DNA of 64,000 nucleotides from Atrina japonica (lineage: Eukaryota > Mollusca > Bivalvia > Pterioida > Pinnidae), in contig BROG01000460.1 of assembly GCA_030159075.1 (NCBI GenBank), forward strand, positions 465,501-529,500. Reading direction: 5' to 3'. The notes beneath the pieces are model-generated. The model did no database searches, had not been told where the DNA came from, and saw only the letters and a list, made by a program, of their open reading frames with translations. The position numbers were made by a program, and so were the translations under genes. Position 1 is the stretch's first letter. Each line of letters begins with the position of its first letter. Shown one piece after another: positions 1 through 10,342 of this stretch.

Positions 1-105
1 ACGTAGCACTTGGTAGTTTGCCTTTATGTGAGGACTAATCGTACGTGGAACAGACTCCCCGATGTCGCGGATCAGATCATCTTGGCGACACATTAAACAC
101 AATGT
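1..105 (-). CDS. Candidate internal coding exon, runs off the left edge
   Basis: On the - strand a splice acceptor (tattttcaccag, AG at 106-107) is followed by 35 codons with no stop, up to the window edge. The reading begins TLCLMCRQDDLIRDIGESVP and continues RTISPHIKANYQVLR. The stretch is clearly richer in GC and CpG than its surroundings, as expected of coding DNA here, and enters in phase 0. I do not recognise the protein. It could also be a chance open frame, since 35 codons is short. The rest of the gene lies outside the window, or upstream on the - strand in an exon I could not find. Confidence 0.38.
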
Positions 106-290
106 CTGGTGAAAATATGATATTACTATATGCACTTAGATTTTGAAGGGTTGATTGTATTGTTGGATTTTCGGCTTCCCGACGGTACCCTTTTTGATTG
201 AACCTATACAGACTATTGGTACCCATACAAGGAATAGAATGTATATTCGATATAAAACACGCACATAAAGTCTCTTTTTCTGTTTAAGGG

Positions 291-545
291 GCATCCATGG
301 CGGAGTGGTTAGAGCACCACGCTTTGAACCACGAAGTCTCTCACTTCTGGTCAGCGCATGTTCGAGTCCCGCTGGAACCTAAGCTGATTTTGTGAGAAAG
401 TTTGTCAGTTTACATGCGGAAGGTCCGTGGTCTCTTCCCGGGTAAAACTGTAACCTGGTTCTCTCCTCCGCCATTAAAAACTGGTCGCCACCATATAACT
501 GAAAAAAATCAAGTGTGGCTTAAAACACAATTCTAAATTCAAATG
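291..545 (+). repeat. tRNA-headed SINE, near full length
   Basis: The 5' part resembles a tRNA of the Leu/Ser type, with a box A-like GGCGGAGTGGTTAGAGC and a box B-like GTTCGAGTCCC. A core with TGGTCTCTTCCCGGG and CCATTAAAAACTGGTCGCC follows, then a tail ending near GTGTGGCTTAAAACAC. This is the most complete + strand copy in the window. The core resembles the metazoan/mollusc SINE domains (MESC or Meta type), an assignment made from memory. Confidence 0.85.
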
Positions 546-911
546 TTCTTTTTCCTTTTTTGGGTCGTAACCGGGGATTTAATACAATGAATGAGATGTT
601 TGATAAATTAAAAACGTGTTATAATAGAAATGATAAAATTTGGGGAAAGAGTGCCTTAAAATCAGACATCTTGTTTTTAAAAATGTCTGCCACGACAACA
701 GGAAGAAAATGATTTTAATCAAATAAAATCGATTACATCAACTTAAAGCAAAATAGCTTTTCAACAGTTCAGTATCAATTGCTTTGAGGTCACACTAAAC
801 TTCGGTATTGTTGTAATTCGAAGTTTATCCAAAATAAGAAAATTTGTCAACATTCATTTAAACATCATTGTATGTCCAGAATTCATTTTCTTTAAGAATT
901 CCACCATTCTC
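546..911. other. Gene-free stretch
   Basis: AT-rich sequence with stops in all frames. I see no gene or repeat structure. Confidence 0.6.
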
Positions 912-1415
912 AAAGGGGCATTAGCTGTGCTTTTTTTTTTTTTTCGTTTCCCCCTTTTTATTACCGACCCTTTTTAATATTTCCATATTTCAAACACCTT
1001 AAATGTTCGACACACAAATCAGAGGTCTGATGGTAGGCCATATTTCAACATGATATAAACATAAATGGACAAAATTTAACTGACCAAAATATAACCCTTC
1101 ATTTCATGACCAACGTGGCCAAATTTTAGCAACGTCAAAATATGCCAATTTACGGTAAAAGAGAGATAACAGATTTTAAATTACTATATATTTTGTGAAA
1201 ATTGCTTGAGAAACCCGGGTTTTTGAACATTTCCAATTGCAATTGATTGACTCAACCTTACTATTTGTATATGGATACCACACTGGACCTGACCTTATTT
1301 TCACAAAATATATAGGAATATAAGATTTTGTTATGCCTGTGTATAGCTCTTATTTGTTATTGTACATCAATGACAAGTAAGAAAAAAGTCGGTTTTTTTT
1401 ACTATAAGTGACTAA
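912..1415 (+). repeat. Relic of TTAA-type MITE (copy 1)
   Basis: It starts with AAAGGGGCATTAGCTGTG, the terminus of the element seen intact at 54011-54375. At about 1176-1322 it carries the same internal hairpin (CTATATATTTTGTGAAAAT paired with ATTTTCACAAAATATATAG). The stretch from ATATTTTGTGAAAATTGCT to CTGTGTATAGCTCTTATTTG is nearly the same in both copies. I see no right terminus, so the copy is broken. Confidence 0.6.
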
Positions 1416-2262
1416 ATATTACAGAAAGTATCAGGAGTCTAACATATATCGTGTATTTTCGACTGACTCTGAAATTAGCGTAGAGGAATAAAAAGAGAGA
1501 TAACTCTTGTAATTCAGTAGGTTTAGTACCGATGTGGAAAATCACCAAGGTACAAGGAAAATAGGAGAGGAGAAATTATGTGTTTAACATTTCATTAGTA
1601 AATATTTCCGAAATTTTACCATCTAGTTGAACTGCATATTTAATGGTGGAATATAAATATGTTATTGCATCGAGTTCAAACTTTAAACTGAAAAGTTCAT
1701 TCCATATTTTAGTACTTTAATATAGTTGAACGCTTGTTAATAGTCAACAAAACCGCAGTTATACAAATGCTATTGATTTCGGATGTTATTTTGTTCAATG
1801 GAGAGGGGAAATGCATCAGTAGTTATTACAGAGTTTCTATTTTCAAGTGGCGTCTTTCATCTAGGGGACATGTCATAACTAATTTTGCGACTAAAACGTC
1901 TATATATGATCGTACAATCTTCTCACAAAATTCGATTGTAAAACATAGCATTTCAATATTTATTCATTGTACTTGTTTTAAGAAGTGTCTTATGATTTAA
2001 GTTGACACATTGCAATATTTTTCTGCAACCTACACCTGAACTCTGTTACATATATATGTCTGTATGCCTTATTGTCAGAGATTCGATCGCCTCCCTTTGA
2101 CCATACATGACTTGAAAGTTGGAAATGTGTATAGTCATTTTATAAAACTTTATAATCAGCGATAGCATACGTTGTATATATCACATACATCAGGCATATA
2201 GGCCTACCCTTTTTATATTTCAAATGAATATAAAAAAAACGAATATATCTAAAGCTAGCGTT
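1416..2262. other. Gene-free stretch
   Basis: No gene seen. An 88-codon open frame at 1734-2000 has biased, low-complexity content and no splice or domain support, so I left it out. The word AAAAGAGAGATAACTCTTG occurs at about 1491 (see findings). Confidence 0.55.
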
Positions 2263-2614
2263 CGCCGAAATTCTGTCCCGATTTTAAGTTACCGGTTTTG
2301 TAAAACCGTCTGATTTTACAAAAAAAAAAAACAACAAAAAAAACAAAAAAGGTAAGACTTCATTTTGCACATTCCACTCAGTCAAATATTTCCCGAACTG
2401 ACATAAAACAAATACTTAAACATCCAATAATTAATTTCCTGATTTATTTTGTTGATGTCATTCAAGGAATTTTCAAGCAAATTGATACTTATTAACCCCC
2501 CCCCCCCTCTGCAGTTTAAAAAAAAAAATATTTTGGGTAATATTTGAGTAGGGGGTGTAAAAGGAAGTCTTTCCAAAAAAGTAACTTAAATAAAATCGGG
2601 ACAGAATTTTGGTC
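2263..2614. repeat. Inverted-repeat element, hairpin family H1 (long member)
   Basis: The left end reads GAAATTCTGTCCCGATTTTA, then AGTTAC. The right end is its inverse: GTAACTTAA, then AAAATCGGGACAGAATTT. The arms enclose about 290 bp with poly-A and poly-C tracts. The same termini (GGCCGAA, TTCTGCCCCGATTTTAAG) recur at 37834, 59443 and 60326. Confidence 0.65.
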
Positions 2615-2878
2615 TATAGCAGAGTTGTATACTACTTAACAGGCGAGGATGATAATTTTAAAAACTATAGTCCTTTCAGCAGCGATATGCCGATAAAACT
2701 TTTGCATTATTAACATACTACTGTAAAGTTTACTGGTTTTCTTTGAAAAATTAAAGTCATGCATGACAGGTCATTTATAAACTGTCTTGTTCTGATGTTT
2801 TATTTCTACATGCCTACACCCTCGTACATAATTTTCTTTTGAGAACACCCCTTTCAAACAACAAACCGATTTAGTTTT

Positions 2879-3000
2879 TTACTTATTATTTTTTTTAATA
2901 TCACTTTCCGTTTCCGGTTCAGAGCTAGTTGTCATTCCAGCTTTGGAATAATCTTCTCTGGGTGCAGGTGCTACCCCAAAACGAGCATAAAGTACAGCAA
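2879..3000 (-). CDS. Candidate 3'-terminal coding exon, unknown protein
   Basis: On the - strand an excellent acceptor (cctcgcccttcgtccctcgcag, AG at 3001-3002) opens a 39-codon frame ending in TAA at 2879-2881. It enters two bases into a codon and encodes AVLYARFGVAPAPREDYSKA followed by GMTTSSEPETESDIKKNNK: a short hydrophobic start, then a polar acidic/basic tail typical of a protein C terminus. A possible AATAAA lies about 80 bp further along the - strand. I do not recognise the family and found no upstream exon. An alternative is a non-coding + strand exon, because a perfect donor GTAAGT lies at 3042 on the + strand. Confidence 0.38.
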
Positions 3001-3658
3001 CTGCGAGGGACGAAGGGCGAGGATCAGGACTCTTTTAGACTGTAAGTACTATCAGAAGTGTTCTTAAAAGCAGAATTCCATAGTTTATTGATCCAAAATG
3101 GGATAATCACTGGAGTGTCATTATTCCGGTAAGCCTACTGGCAGTAGGCCGCATGCTTAGCAGGCTTCATTAAAGGCCACGAAGTCTAGACGTTAACTTA
3201 TCTGACCGTTCAAGTGTAGATTGATTCGTAAGGTAACGAGTTTAACTATGTGTAGAACGGCCTACACCCCAAACGAGACATGTTGGTCGCTTTCTTAGCT
3301 AGAAACATTATTATTGATACTCCTACCTATCCGTATCGTGCGTTAGTTTACATGCAACATGGTACACGCACTGGTTACCAAAGATTTGATGTTGAAATAT
3401 AACATTACAAACAGAAATACATTGTATGCACGTGTGTAACCTTGTAGGTACATGTAAATGTTAATTTATGGGAATCTTGAGCTTAAATACTGTCTTTCAC
3501 ATTAACATTTGCTTAGTAAGAGAGATTTCAATAAGCGCCCTATTTTCAACTCACATAACAAGAGTTTTTCTGATTGACAATTTGTCTTTTATTGTTTGTC
3601 AGTTTTGTAATTGTAAATGGTAAAAAATGAAAAGTCATGACATGTACATTGTATAATT
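3001..3658. other. Gene-free stretch with a + strand splice donor
   Basis: A consensus donor (ACT|GTAAGT) on the + strand at 3042 follows a locally GC-rich stretch of about 120 bp, and could mark a 5' non-coding exon. Nothing else is recognisable. Confidence 0.4.
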
Positions 3659-3770
3659 AATTCATACCCATTGCAACTCCTACCCATCGCAACTTGTACC
3701 CACTTTGGCTGACTCATACCCAAATGAATTAAATTCATATCAATGTTTTGGCTAACTTGTACTCATCATT
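3659..3770 (+). repeat. Dispersed repeat R4 (copy 1)
   Basis: It contains CATACCCATTGCAACTCC, CTACCCATCGCAACTTGTAC and GGCTGACTCATACCCAA. The same order of words recurs at 60035-60130. The copy is short and diverged, and the class is unknown. Confidence 0.5.
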
Positions 3771-4698
3771 TGGCTTAATATTTGATTGTAATATCACCCT
3801 TACATATTTATAGCATATTTTAAAACTGTGTACATGTTCTATAGATCGGTATTAAACCCTTTTCATATAAAATGTCGATGAATAATGTTTAGAAATGGGA
3901 ATCAGCAACTTTATAACATCTGATGGGTATTCATACTATAGAAATAGTAAATTTTAGTGAAGAGATTGTGTTATTTTTTGTTCTGCAAAAATCTCTTCTT
4001 TTTTTTTTTTAAATTATGTACATAGCATGAGCTGATAAGCCTTAATAATCAGTGGAGACCCGAAATGAAGAACTCTAAATAGTCCAGTCATTATGTATCA
4101 AAACCTTAAACAAATTGCAAAAGAATTTATCTTTCCATATAAACAGGCATATAATGAATATAAACACTATTACTAAAATCCACCTTTGTCCACCGTGCAC
4201 TTTTTGAGATTCAAGGGATAAAATTCATACAGCGAAGTAAAAGTTATTTATTTCCCGGCGAAGTTTCCATACTGTCATAGACCGTTGTATTGTTGACGTT
4301 GCTGGTATTTACAACAGGTAAATTTACCCGAATAATCTTTAATGCTCACAAAATATCACCCTAATCATTTTTAATAGCAAATTATTACCAAATTCTAGTG
4401 ATTTAGTTTCGTATTTTGAATACTGTTCATAACTCCCGCTCACTCTTGCATAAATTATAATAAGATTGTAAGCCAAATAAAAGATTAATAAACTATTATT
4501 TCCATGAAAATTAACATGATTCAGCTAATAAAGATAAAAGTAGCAATAAATTACATGCTACATAATGTCTAAGACTGTAAAACACGTGTTAAAAATGAGT
4601 GCATGTTACCGTGTTTTTCTGTGTATGGAGCGCCGTTCTTGACAAACCACAGAAACCATAAAAATATGTAAAGCGTGTTTCTCCCTCGTTGAACGGTG
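3771..4698. other. Gene-free stretch
   Basis: AT-rich, no gene recognised. The last 150 bp before 4699 probably belong to the insertion that brought in the CXC-domain relic. Confidence 0.5.
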
Positions 4699-5563
4699 AT
4701 GGATACTTGTGCGATTTGTAAAAAGAGCGTAGATGAATCGGATAAACTGGTGCTAACGGAAAAGGGAAGCAAGCGCAAGTAAGGAAAGACAAGAAGATGT
4801 CAGGTGCAGGTCTGGTGATGTTGTGCATCGCACATGTCGACGCAATTTCACCGACAAAAGACGCATCCTGCAGGCCAAACGGAAATTAAAACTGGAGGGG
4901 AAGGAATCATTACAGCTGCGATCAACAACCACTTTTAATTTAAAGGACCACTGTTCTGTGCAAAACCAGTTTGTAAGAGCGTCCTAATGATTCATGCTGT
5001 TACGGGATGTGACACAACGTCAAGGCTGTATGGTATTGGGAAACAAAATGCCTTGAAGAAAGTTATCATGAAACCTTCGTTTTACCAACAGGCGGCATCA
5101 GTCTTTCTGCAAAGCGATTTTTCTGTACAAACTTTGGAGCAAATCGGTGAAGTCATGGCATTATTGTATGGTCCCACCCTGGCGAAGGTTTAGATGTGCT
5201 TAGATTCCGGAAGTTTGTGACAAAGATGTCAACACTAGAGAAGCACATAGACGTACAAAGCCTTCCTATAACATCTGCGTCCGCCAAACAGCATTTACTC
5301 CGTGCATATCATCAGGTACAGCAATGGATGGGGAATGATTTAAAAGCAACGGAATGGGGATGGAAGCTAGATTCCAACAACAGGCTCCAGCCCATCAAGT
5401 GTCTTCTAGCTCCTGCCCCATCGAACCTTCTAAAGGTAATCCGCTGCAATTGCAAAACAAATTGCAACTCCAAAAGGTGCAGCTGTAGACACCATGGATT
5501 GAAGTGTTCTTTTTGCTGTGGGTAGTGTCGTGGCACAAGTTGTTCCAACGCAGAGGCCTAGGA
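4699..5563 (+). pseudogene. Broken repeat-type gene with CXC (tesmin/TSO1-like) domain
   Basis: Pieces in order: an ATG at 4699 opening MDTCAICKKSVDESDKLV, a possible zinc-binding start; in another frame GDVVHRTCRRNFTDKRRI, which supplies the His-Cys half; then FNFKDHC; then, from 4987, HAVTGCDTTSRLYGIGKQ; then LDVLRFRKFVTKM; and finally a Cys-rich CNCKTNCNSKRCSCRRH-like block (about 5443-5560). The last is a CXC domain as in tesmin/TSO1 proteins, which bind DNA. I know this domain order from many invertebrate multicopy genes that look mobile-element associated, but I cannot name the family. Lesions: TAA at 4780 with a frame change; TAA at 4985 where a large internal part seems deleted (FKDHC runs almost straight into HAVTGCDTTS); a frameshift close to 5180; and TAG at 5523 inside the CXC domain, where the family has a codon one base away. 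Not functional. Confidence 0.75.
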
Positions 5564-6129
5564 GGCGGAAGAATCGTAATTCATTTCCTCCACTCGTCGT
5601 CTTAGTATTAACTAAAATATTATTTTCATTCCTATAAAAAATGTAGCTTTGAGATCAAATGAAGGTACTTTTGTTATCTTAACTGCATTTCTTTTACACT
5701 GAGTGGTACGTTTGTACCTGCAAACCGGCATCTACTTTACTTAAATGTATGTTGATGCTGTGTTATGTTTAATTTAATCACATTGTTATGTTTTAGTGTT
5801 TTTTCAATCATGGCTGGCGATGGTGTTCTGTGGTGTAGACATTGCTGTAATTAGGGTCTAATTTCACCTCTCTTTTGTGTACAAATCCAATTGGTTCCGA
5901 GAAGAAAATATTGTTTTATGGCTCATATTGTTTTTAACTGTGTATAAAATAATTAGTATTTGTATATATCCTATATTTAAAACAAAAACTAATTTTTATC
6001 TGTAAATTGAATGTTTTTTTTTTCGCACATGATTCTTTAATGTTTATAATATCGCCTTGCACAATATACTGTTAATTTAACTTTGAATGTGAATATAAAA
6101 ACCTCAGATACCAAAGTGTTAATCAATAG
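5564..6129. other. Gene-free stretch
   Basis: No gene. The last 100 bp match the outer 3' flank of the reverse transcriptase relic and its copy at 35.8 kb only loosely. Confidence 0.5.
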
Positions 6130-7060
6130 AATGTCGAAAACACAAATACAAATCCTATAAAAATGGACAAACACGGACCTCTGGAAACCAAGAGGTGGGA
6201 TCAGGTGCCATGGAGGAGTAAGCATCCCCTGTGGACGGTCACACCCACCGTGAGTCCACAGTCAAGTCCAGTGAAACACGTGAGGAGTGTATCCTTGCCA
6301 CAATTGGTACAGACGTCTCAACAACCGCCAACGAAAAGGCAACTCAACATTTCACTTAGTGAAACAGAGTAGTCGCAAACAATACTATTATACCGACCGT
6401 AAAACTTGCGGAACGTTGACATTAAACGCGGTTTTCGATATCCCTGTGTCAATAATTTGTCAGTGAGTAGTTTATCTCTGTATATGAAATCTTCATGTTG
6501 TGCATATCGGGTCATTTGTGAAATATAAACTCCATATGCGGGTGACTGAGGGATATTACTACTTAAATGTGGAAAATTGACGATGGGAAAGCCGAAATCG
6601 TCGCGTTTATCGTATACCTTCGTTGCTAACTTCCCGTCGGTGTTTATATTAAGCAAAATGTCTAAGTATGAAGCGTGTGTGCTTGATTCTGTTGTATCTT
6701 TAATTTCTAGTTCGCTGGGATATATCGCATTGACATATGTATGAAAATTGTCATTATTAATTGACAAAACGTCGTCGATATATCTAAATGTCAAATTAAA
6801 GGACACCGCTAAGTTTTTCTTCTTTTGCTTCAGCAGTTTCTGAATGAAGTCTGCTTCGTATGAATAAAGGAACAGGTCGGCCAATAAAGGAGCACAATTG
6901 GTTCCCATGGGGAATGCCGACAGTTTGTTGTGAAATGAATCTATAATATACCTTAACTTAAACTTTATTGAATCAATACATTTGTTTCTTTTTGCTTGAG
7001 ATATAGCAAACAATGACTTCAAACGCGTATTTCATGTATATTTTTAGAATGATGAGATCA
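6130..7060 (-). pseudogene. Truncated retroelement with reverse transcriptase (probably Penelope-like)
   Basis: The - strand frame at 7022-6318 encodes the middle and end of a reverse transcriptase. It shows the palm motif PMGTNCAPLLADLFLYSYEA, the catalytic FRYIDDVLS with both aspartates, and a downstream block with LEIKDTTES, YLDILL and YDKRDDFGFPIVNFP. The conserved GIPMG motif is split by one extra base in the run GGGG at 6909-6912: QQTVGIP is in one frame and MGTNCAP in the next. Further upstream the fingers region is lost and has a stop. From about 6330 to 6150 the 3' tail continues with a segment (TGCTTACTCCTCCATGGCAC) that recurs elsewhere in the window. From memory this RT type belongs with Penelope-like elements, but the group is uncertain. 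It copies RNA into DNA for retrotransposition; this copy is dead. Confidence 0.75.
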
Positions 7061-9123
7061 TTTGTGTTATTTATTATAATACAAATAAGGCCTACTTTAT
7101 ATGTTGCTTTTCTCGGAAAGGGAACGGTGGATTACGGTGGATTTTGGTATATATGTCGTCCATGATACAGTAATTCACCCAGTGCAAACAGAAATTCTTT
7201 TGCAATTTGTTTAAGGTTGTACCCTTGTACGCAGTATAATGACTGGACTAAAAATAAACTAATCTTTGTGAAGGGTAAATTGATGTCTGACAAGCATATC
7301 TAATATTATTTCAATTATTAATAAGGTTTTTTATCTATAAAAGTACATTTATGTGTATATGTAGATGTTTATATTCAATAGATTGATTCTAATATACATG
7401 TAAGTAAATTCAACACCAACTAAACACCTATGCAGAACTCTAGCCTCTAGGGGTTCTTCAGAGTTCGATAAAAATAGAAAATACAAATAAAGGGTTAAAA
7501 TCACAAAAAACATTATTCTAATACTGCCCTATATGTATACAAAAATAATTTGAATCTATGAAAGCTATCTGAAATAATTTTTTATTGATATATATACACA
7601 AACTTCACTGTCTGTGTCATAATCCATATAAATTCAATACATTTTCAGACAGACATGTAGCCCGAATCCCAGATTTCTCCTTGTGAAACAAAAGTGTACA
7701 ATGAAGATAGTGATTACATGAGAAAGGGGAGATAACTCTTTTGATCATTAACAATATTTTGGTAGATCTTACATATTATCTAGAATATTGTGTAATTACA
7801 TGTATAGTATTGGTACACATGTTATTCAACAGGTAATGGAGGATCTTTGAAAATTGTTGGTTAAATGGAGGTGATAAAATGTTTTATGGTGGACCCCCTA
7901 TCTGTGAGATAACATAAATAGAATGATATTTAGTATTGGAAACTATAACTTGTAATTCTGATCAGTACCTGGTAGTTTGAATTTGTTGCCTAGACATGTA
8001 TAAGAATGGAGAAAGGCAATTATCGTGCTGACATTTCATTTACAAGTGCTATTTTGCCATTGTAAGAGTTTAAAATGATAAAAAATATTAATTTCTCACA
8101 TTTATGTTAAAAGTGTGGTCTTACAGATAATACGGTAACTTTTAATTTTCGACCAAACTTCCCTTAATGTTGACCTGTAGTATGTAAGATAATGTCACTT
8201 TTTTTGTTAAAGACAGTTTGATTAATGAAAAAAGCAGATCTGAATCTGAGTAGATTTTTGTGTTTTTATGCCCCTAAAGATTAAAGGTACGGGGTCATAT
8301 TGTTTTGGGGCTACATGTCCGTCCAGAATTTAACCAACCTCATTTATTTTTTCAAATAAAAAATGAGTCCTTACATTTGGTCTCTTTATAATGAGATTCA
8401 GGTACCTGTATTTCATAATATTTAGCAAAGCTCATTCACAGATATGTGTAAAAAGTCATATAAGTGCCCTGAAATAGCCAAATATACAAACAGAAATTAA
8501 ATGTATTGAAATTGACATTTGGTTCAGTATATGAAATGGAAAACAATACATGTAGACTAACGTTATTGTTGCATTTGTCCATGCTTCAAACAGACAGCTT
8601 GAGGTCATTTTTGTTTAACAAACAGATTTTGTCATTTGCTATTAAAAAGAAAAATATACAGATATATAGTACACTGTACATGTATAATGATTATACAGTA
8701 TACACCATACATGTACATGTATTTACTACATGTTCTCTAAGTTATGAATTGCTTTTGTGTTCTTTCATCAATTCCTATTATGAAAAAAGGAGACCATCAA
8801 AATGTGTTACAGGAGTATGTATTAGTACTGTTTTGGTAATTTTTGCTTTGTTTATCTATTGCAAAAAGATAAACTTATCTTAATAAAATCTGTCTGGGCC
8901 ATGTCCATGGGTGTACATGTCTGACAAAGGAATCTGTGATCAGTGGGTAAGTTTCTGCACTGGAATACCGAAACTGGCATGCTGAGGGTTTGGCAGTAAA
9001 GAAAAATTAAAATTGTCGTCTAAAATGGGAAAAGTTCAGTAAACAAATATGTATATTTATAAAAAGCAGAACTGGGAAACTTCTTCTACACAAATTGAGC
9101 TCTTTGTGTGATACCCGGTACCT
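7061..9123. other. Gene-free stretch
   Basis: Long AT-rich stretch with no recognisable gene. A 125-codon open frame at 8506-8883 is rich in Tyr, Ile and Ser from ACATGTA-type low-complexity DNA and has no domain support. The word AAAGGGGAGATAACTCTT is at 7723-7740. Confidence 0.55.
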
Positions 9124-9295
9124 TACTGGGCCCTCCATATCTGAGTGCTTAGAGCATCACTCCACTACAAAGTCTCTCACCTCTGGTTGGCACAGGTTCA
9201 AACCCCGCTAGAACCAAAGCTGATATTTTTAGAAAGTTGTCAGTTTACTATTACTTGGAGAAGCACGTTGGTTTCCCGAGGCTATCAGTATGTGT
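9124..9295 (+). repeat. SINE, 5' part only
   Basis: The tRNA-like head (GAGTGCTTAGAGCATCACTC, GGTTCAAACCCCGCTAGAAC) is followed by GTCAGTTTACTATTACTTGG. The core and tail are missing or decayed. Confidence 0.75.
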
Positions 9296-9506
9296 TTGAT
9301 TTCTAGAAGTCATTCCTTTATACCCATCTTTAGTGACTTCGTTTGCCAAGCATTTAGTATAAAGAATAAAATTCACTGGAACCTTAGATGATAACAATGG
9401 GGATTTTATGTCTGTTAAAATAGGCATGCTTTCACTGCACTGGGGTCAGTCCACTGCGCAGGAAACACTTGAATAAAACTTCAAAATATTCTTAAGTCTG
9501 AGAACA

Positions 9507-9582
9507 TTCAACCCCTGAAAAACAATGGACTCCTCTGTAAATCAATGATTTAGGTCTGTCCAAATGTGTCTTTGGGGTGAAT
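9507..9582. repeat. Small palindromic MITE M7 (copy 1)
   Basis: The ends TTCAACCCCT and GGGGTGAAT are inverted. The body (AACAATGGACTC, TGTAAATCAATGATTTAG) is shared with 46901-46977. Confidence 0.65.
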
Positions 9583-9706
9583 GAATTAATTTGGCCTACT
9601 TAATCAGATTTCAGAATTATCTTAAATTGAGTAAAGTTCTTATACTTTAGTGATGTACTCAAATTTTTTGGAAATGGGCCCTGGTCCATATTTGTGGTAC
9701 TTTTCA

Positions 9707-9955
9707 TATTGTATACCTGGAAATTTTTGCCCTTGGTTATTTTTGCCCTTTAATTTAATTTTACATCTGAAAACACCCTGTCCTTTAAAATTTGCACTCA
9801 AACATTATAGTCTCATGCATGGATGGCATATACATTGTATGTCCATGCTTTAATTTCTTAGGTTGAAAATTTCACTTATATTTAAATTGCCCGCTCATCT
9901 TAGGTGAAAATGACGGAAATTAAACGGGAGCGAAATTTTCCAGGTAAACAGTATA
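9707..9955. repeat. TA-flanked MITE M5 (diverged copy)
   Basis: The termini TATTGTATACCTGGAAATTT and GAAATTTTCCAGGTAAACAGTA are inverted and resemble the better preserved element at 48436-48637. Confidence 0.6.
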
Positions 9956-10080
9956 TGTACATCTGGTCTCCAGATCAGTTAGAATTTCTAGGCAGGACAT
10001 TGACATACATGTAAAATAACTGTAAAGGAAACATCTCAGTATTTGATCTTGATAGAATAAAGAGGTGGGAAGATGGGTGG

Positions 10081-10342
10081 TAGAGTAAAATTCATATAAC
10101 TTGTGAAGTCTTGTAAACCCTTTCTGGACCTGGATGAGTTTAAATTTTAGGTAATAAAGTATAACATTAAAATTACATGTATACTGAGTTACAGACTGTA
10201 GTAATTGTTCCTACTTTTCACCATACATACATTTTGTACATGTTGTGAGAGAGTATTCAGTGAGGAATAAAACAATTTCCTGTGCAGCTTGATACCTAAT
10301 AGTGAGTATAATCAAAAGGTTACTAAAGGTACTCCGCCCTAC
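10081..10342 (+). repeat. Dispersed repeat R3 (longest copy)
   Basis: It shares AGAGTAAAATTCATATAAC, TCTTGTAAACCCTTTCT, AGTTTAAATTTTAGGTAATA and GGTTACT..ACTCCGCC with 42859-43064, and its first part with 16721-16812. All copies are in the same orientation. No terminal repeats or coding capacity are seen. Confidence 0.6.

Noticed and set aside
291..365. A functional tRNA gene
   Set aside because: Box A- and B-like sequences are present, but the same sequence heads many SINE copies and continues into the SINE core. None folds convincingly as a complete tRNA.
6163..6372. 69-codon + strand frame
   Set aside because: Antisense to the tail of the retroelement; no independent support.
8506..8883. 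125-codon + strand frame with a hydrophobic C terminus
   Set aside because: Low-complexity, AT-driven content, no start context, splice or domain support. A membrane segment appears only because of TTT/ATT/TTA codons.
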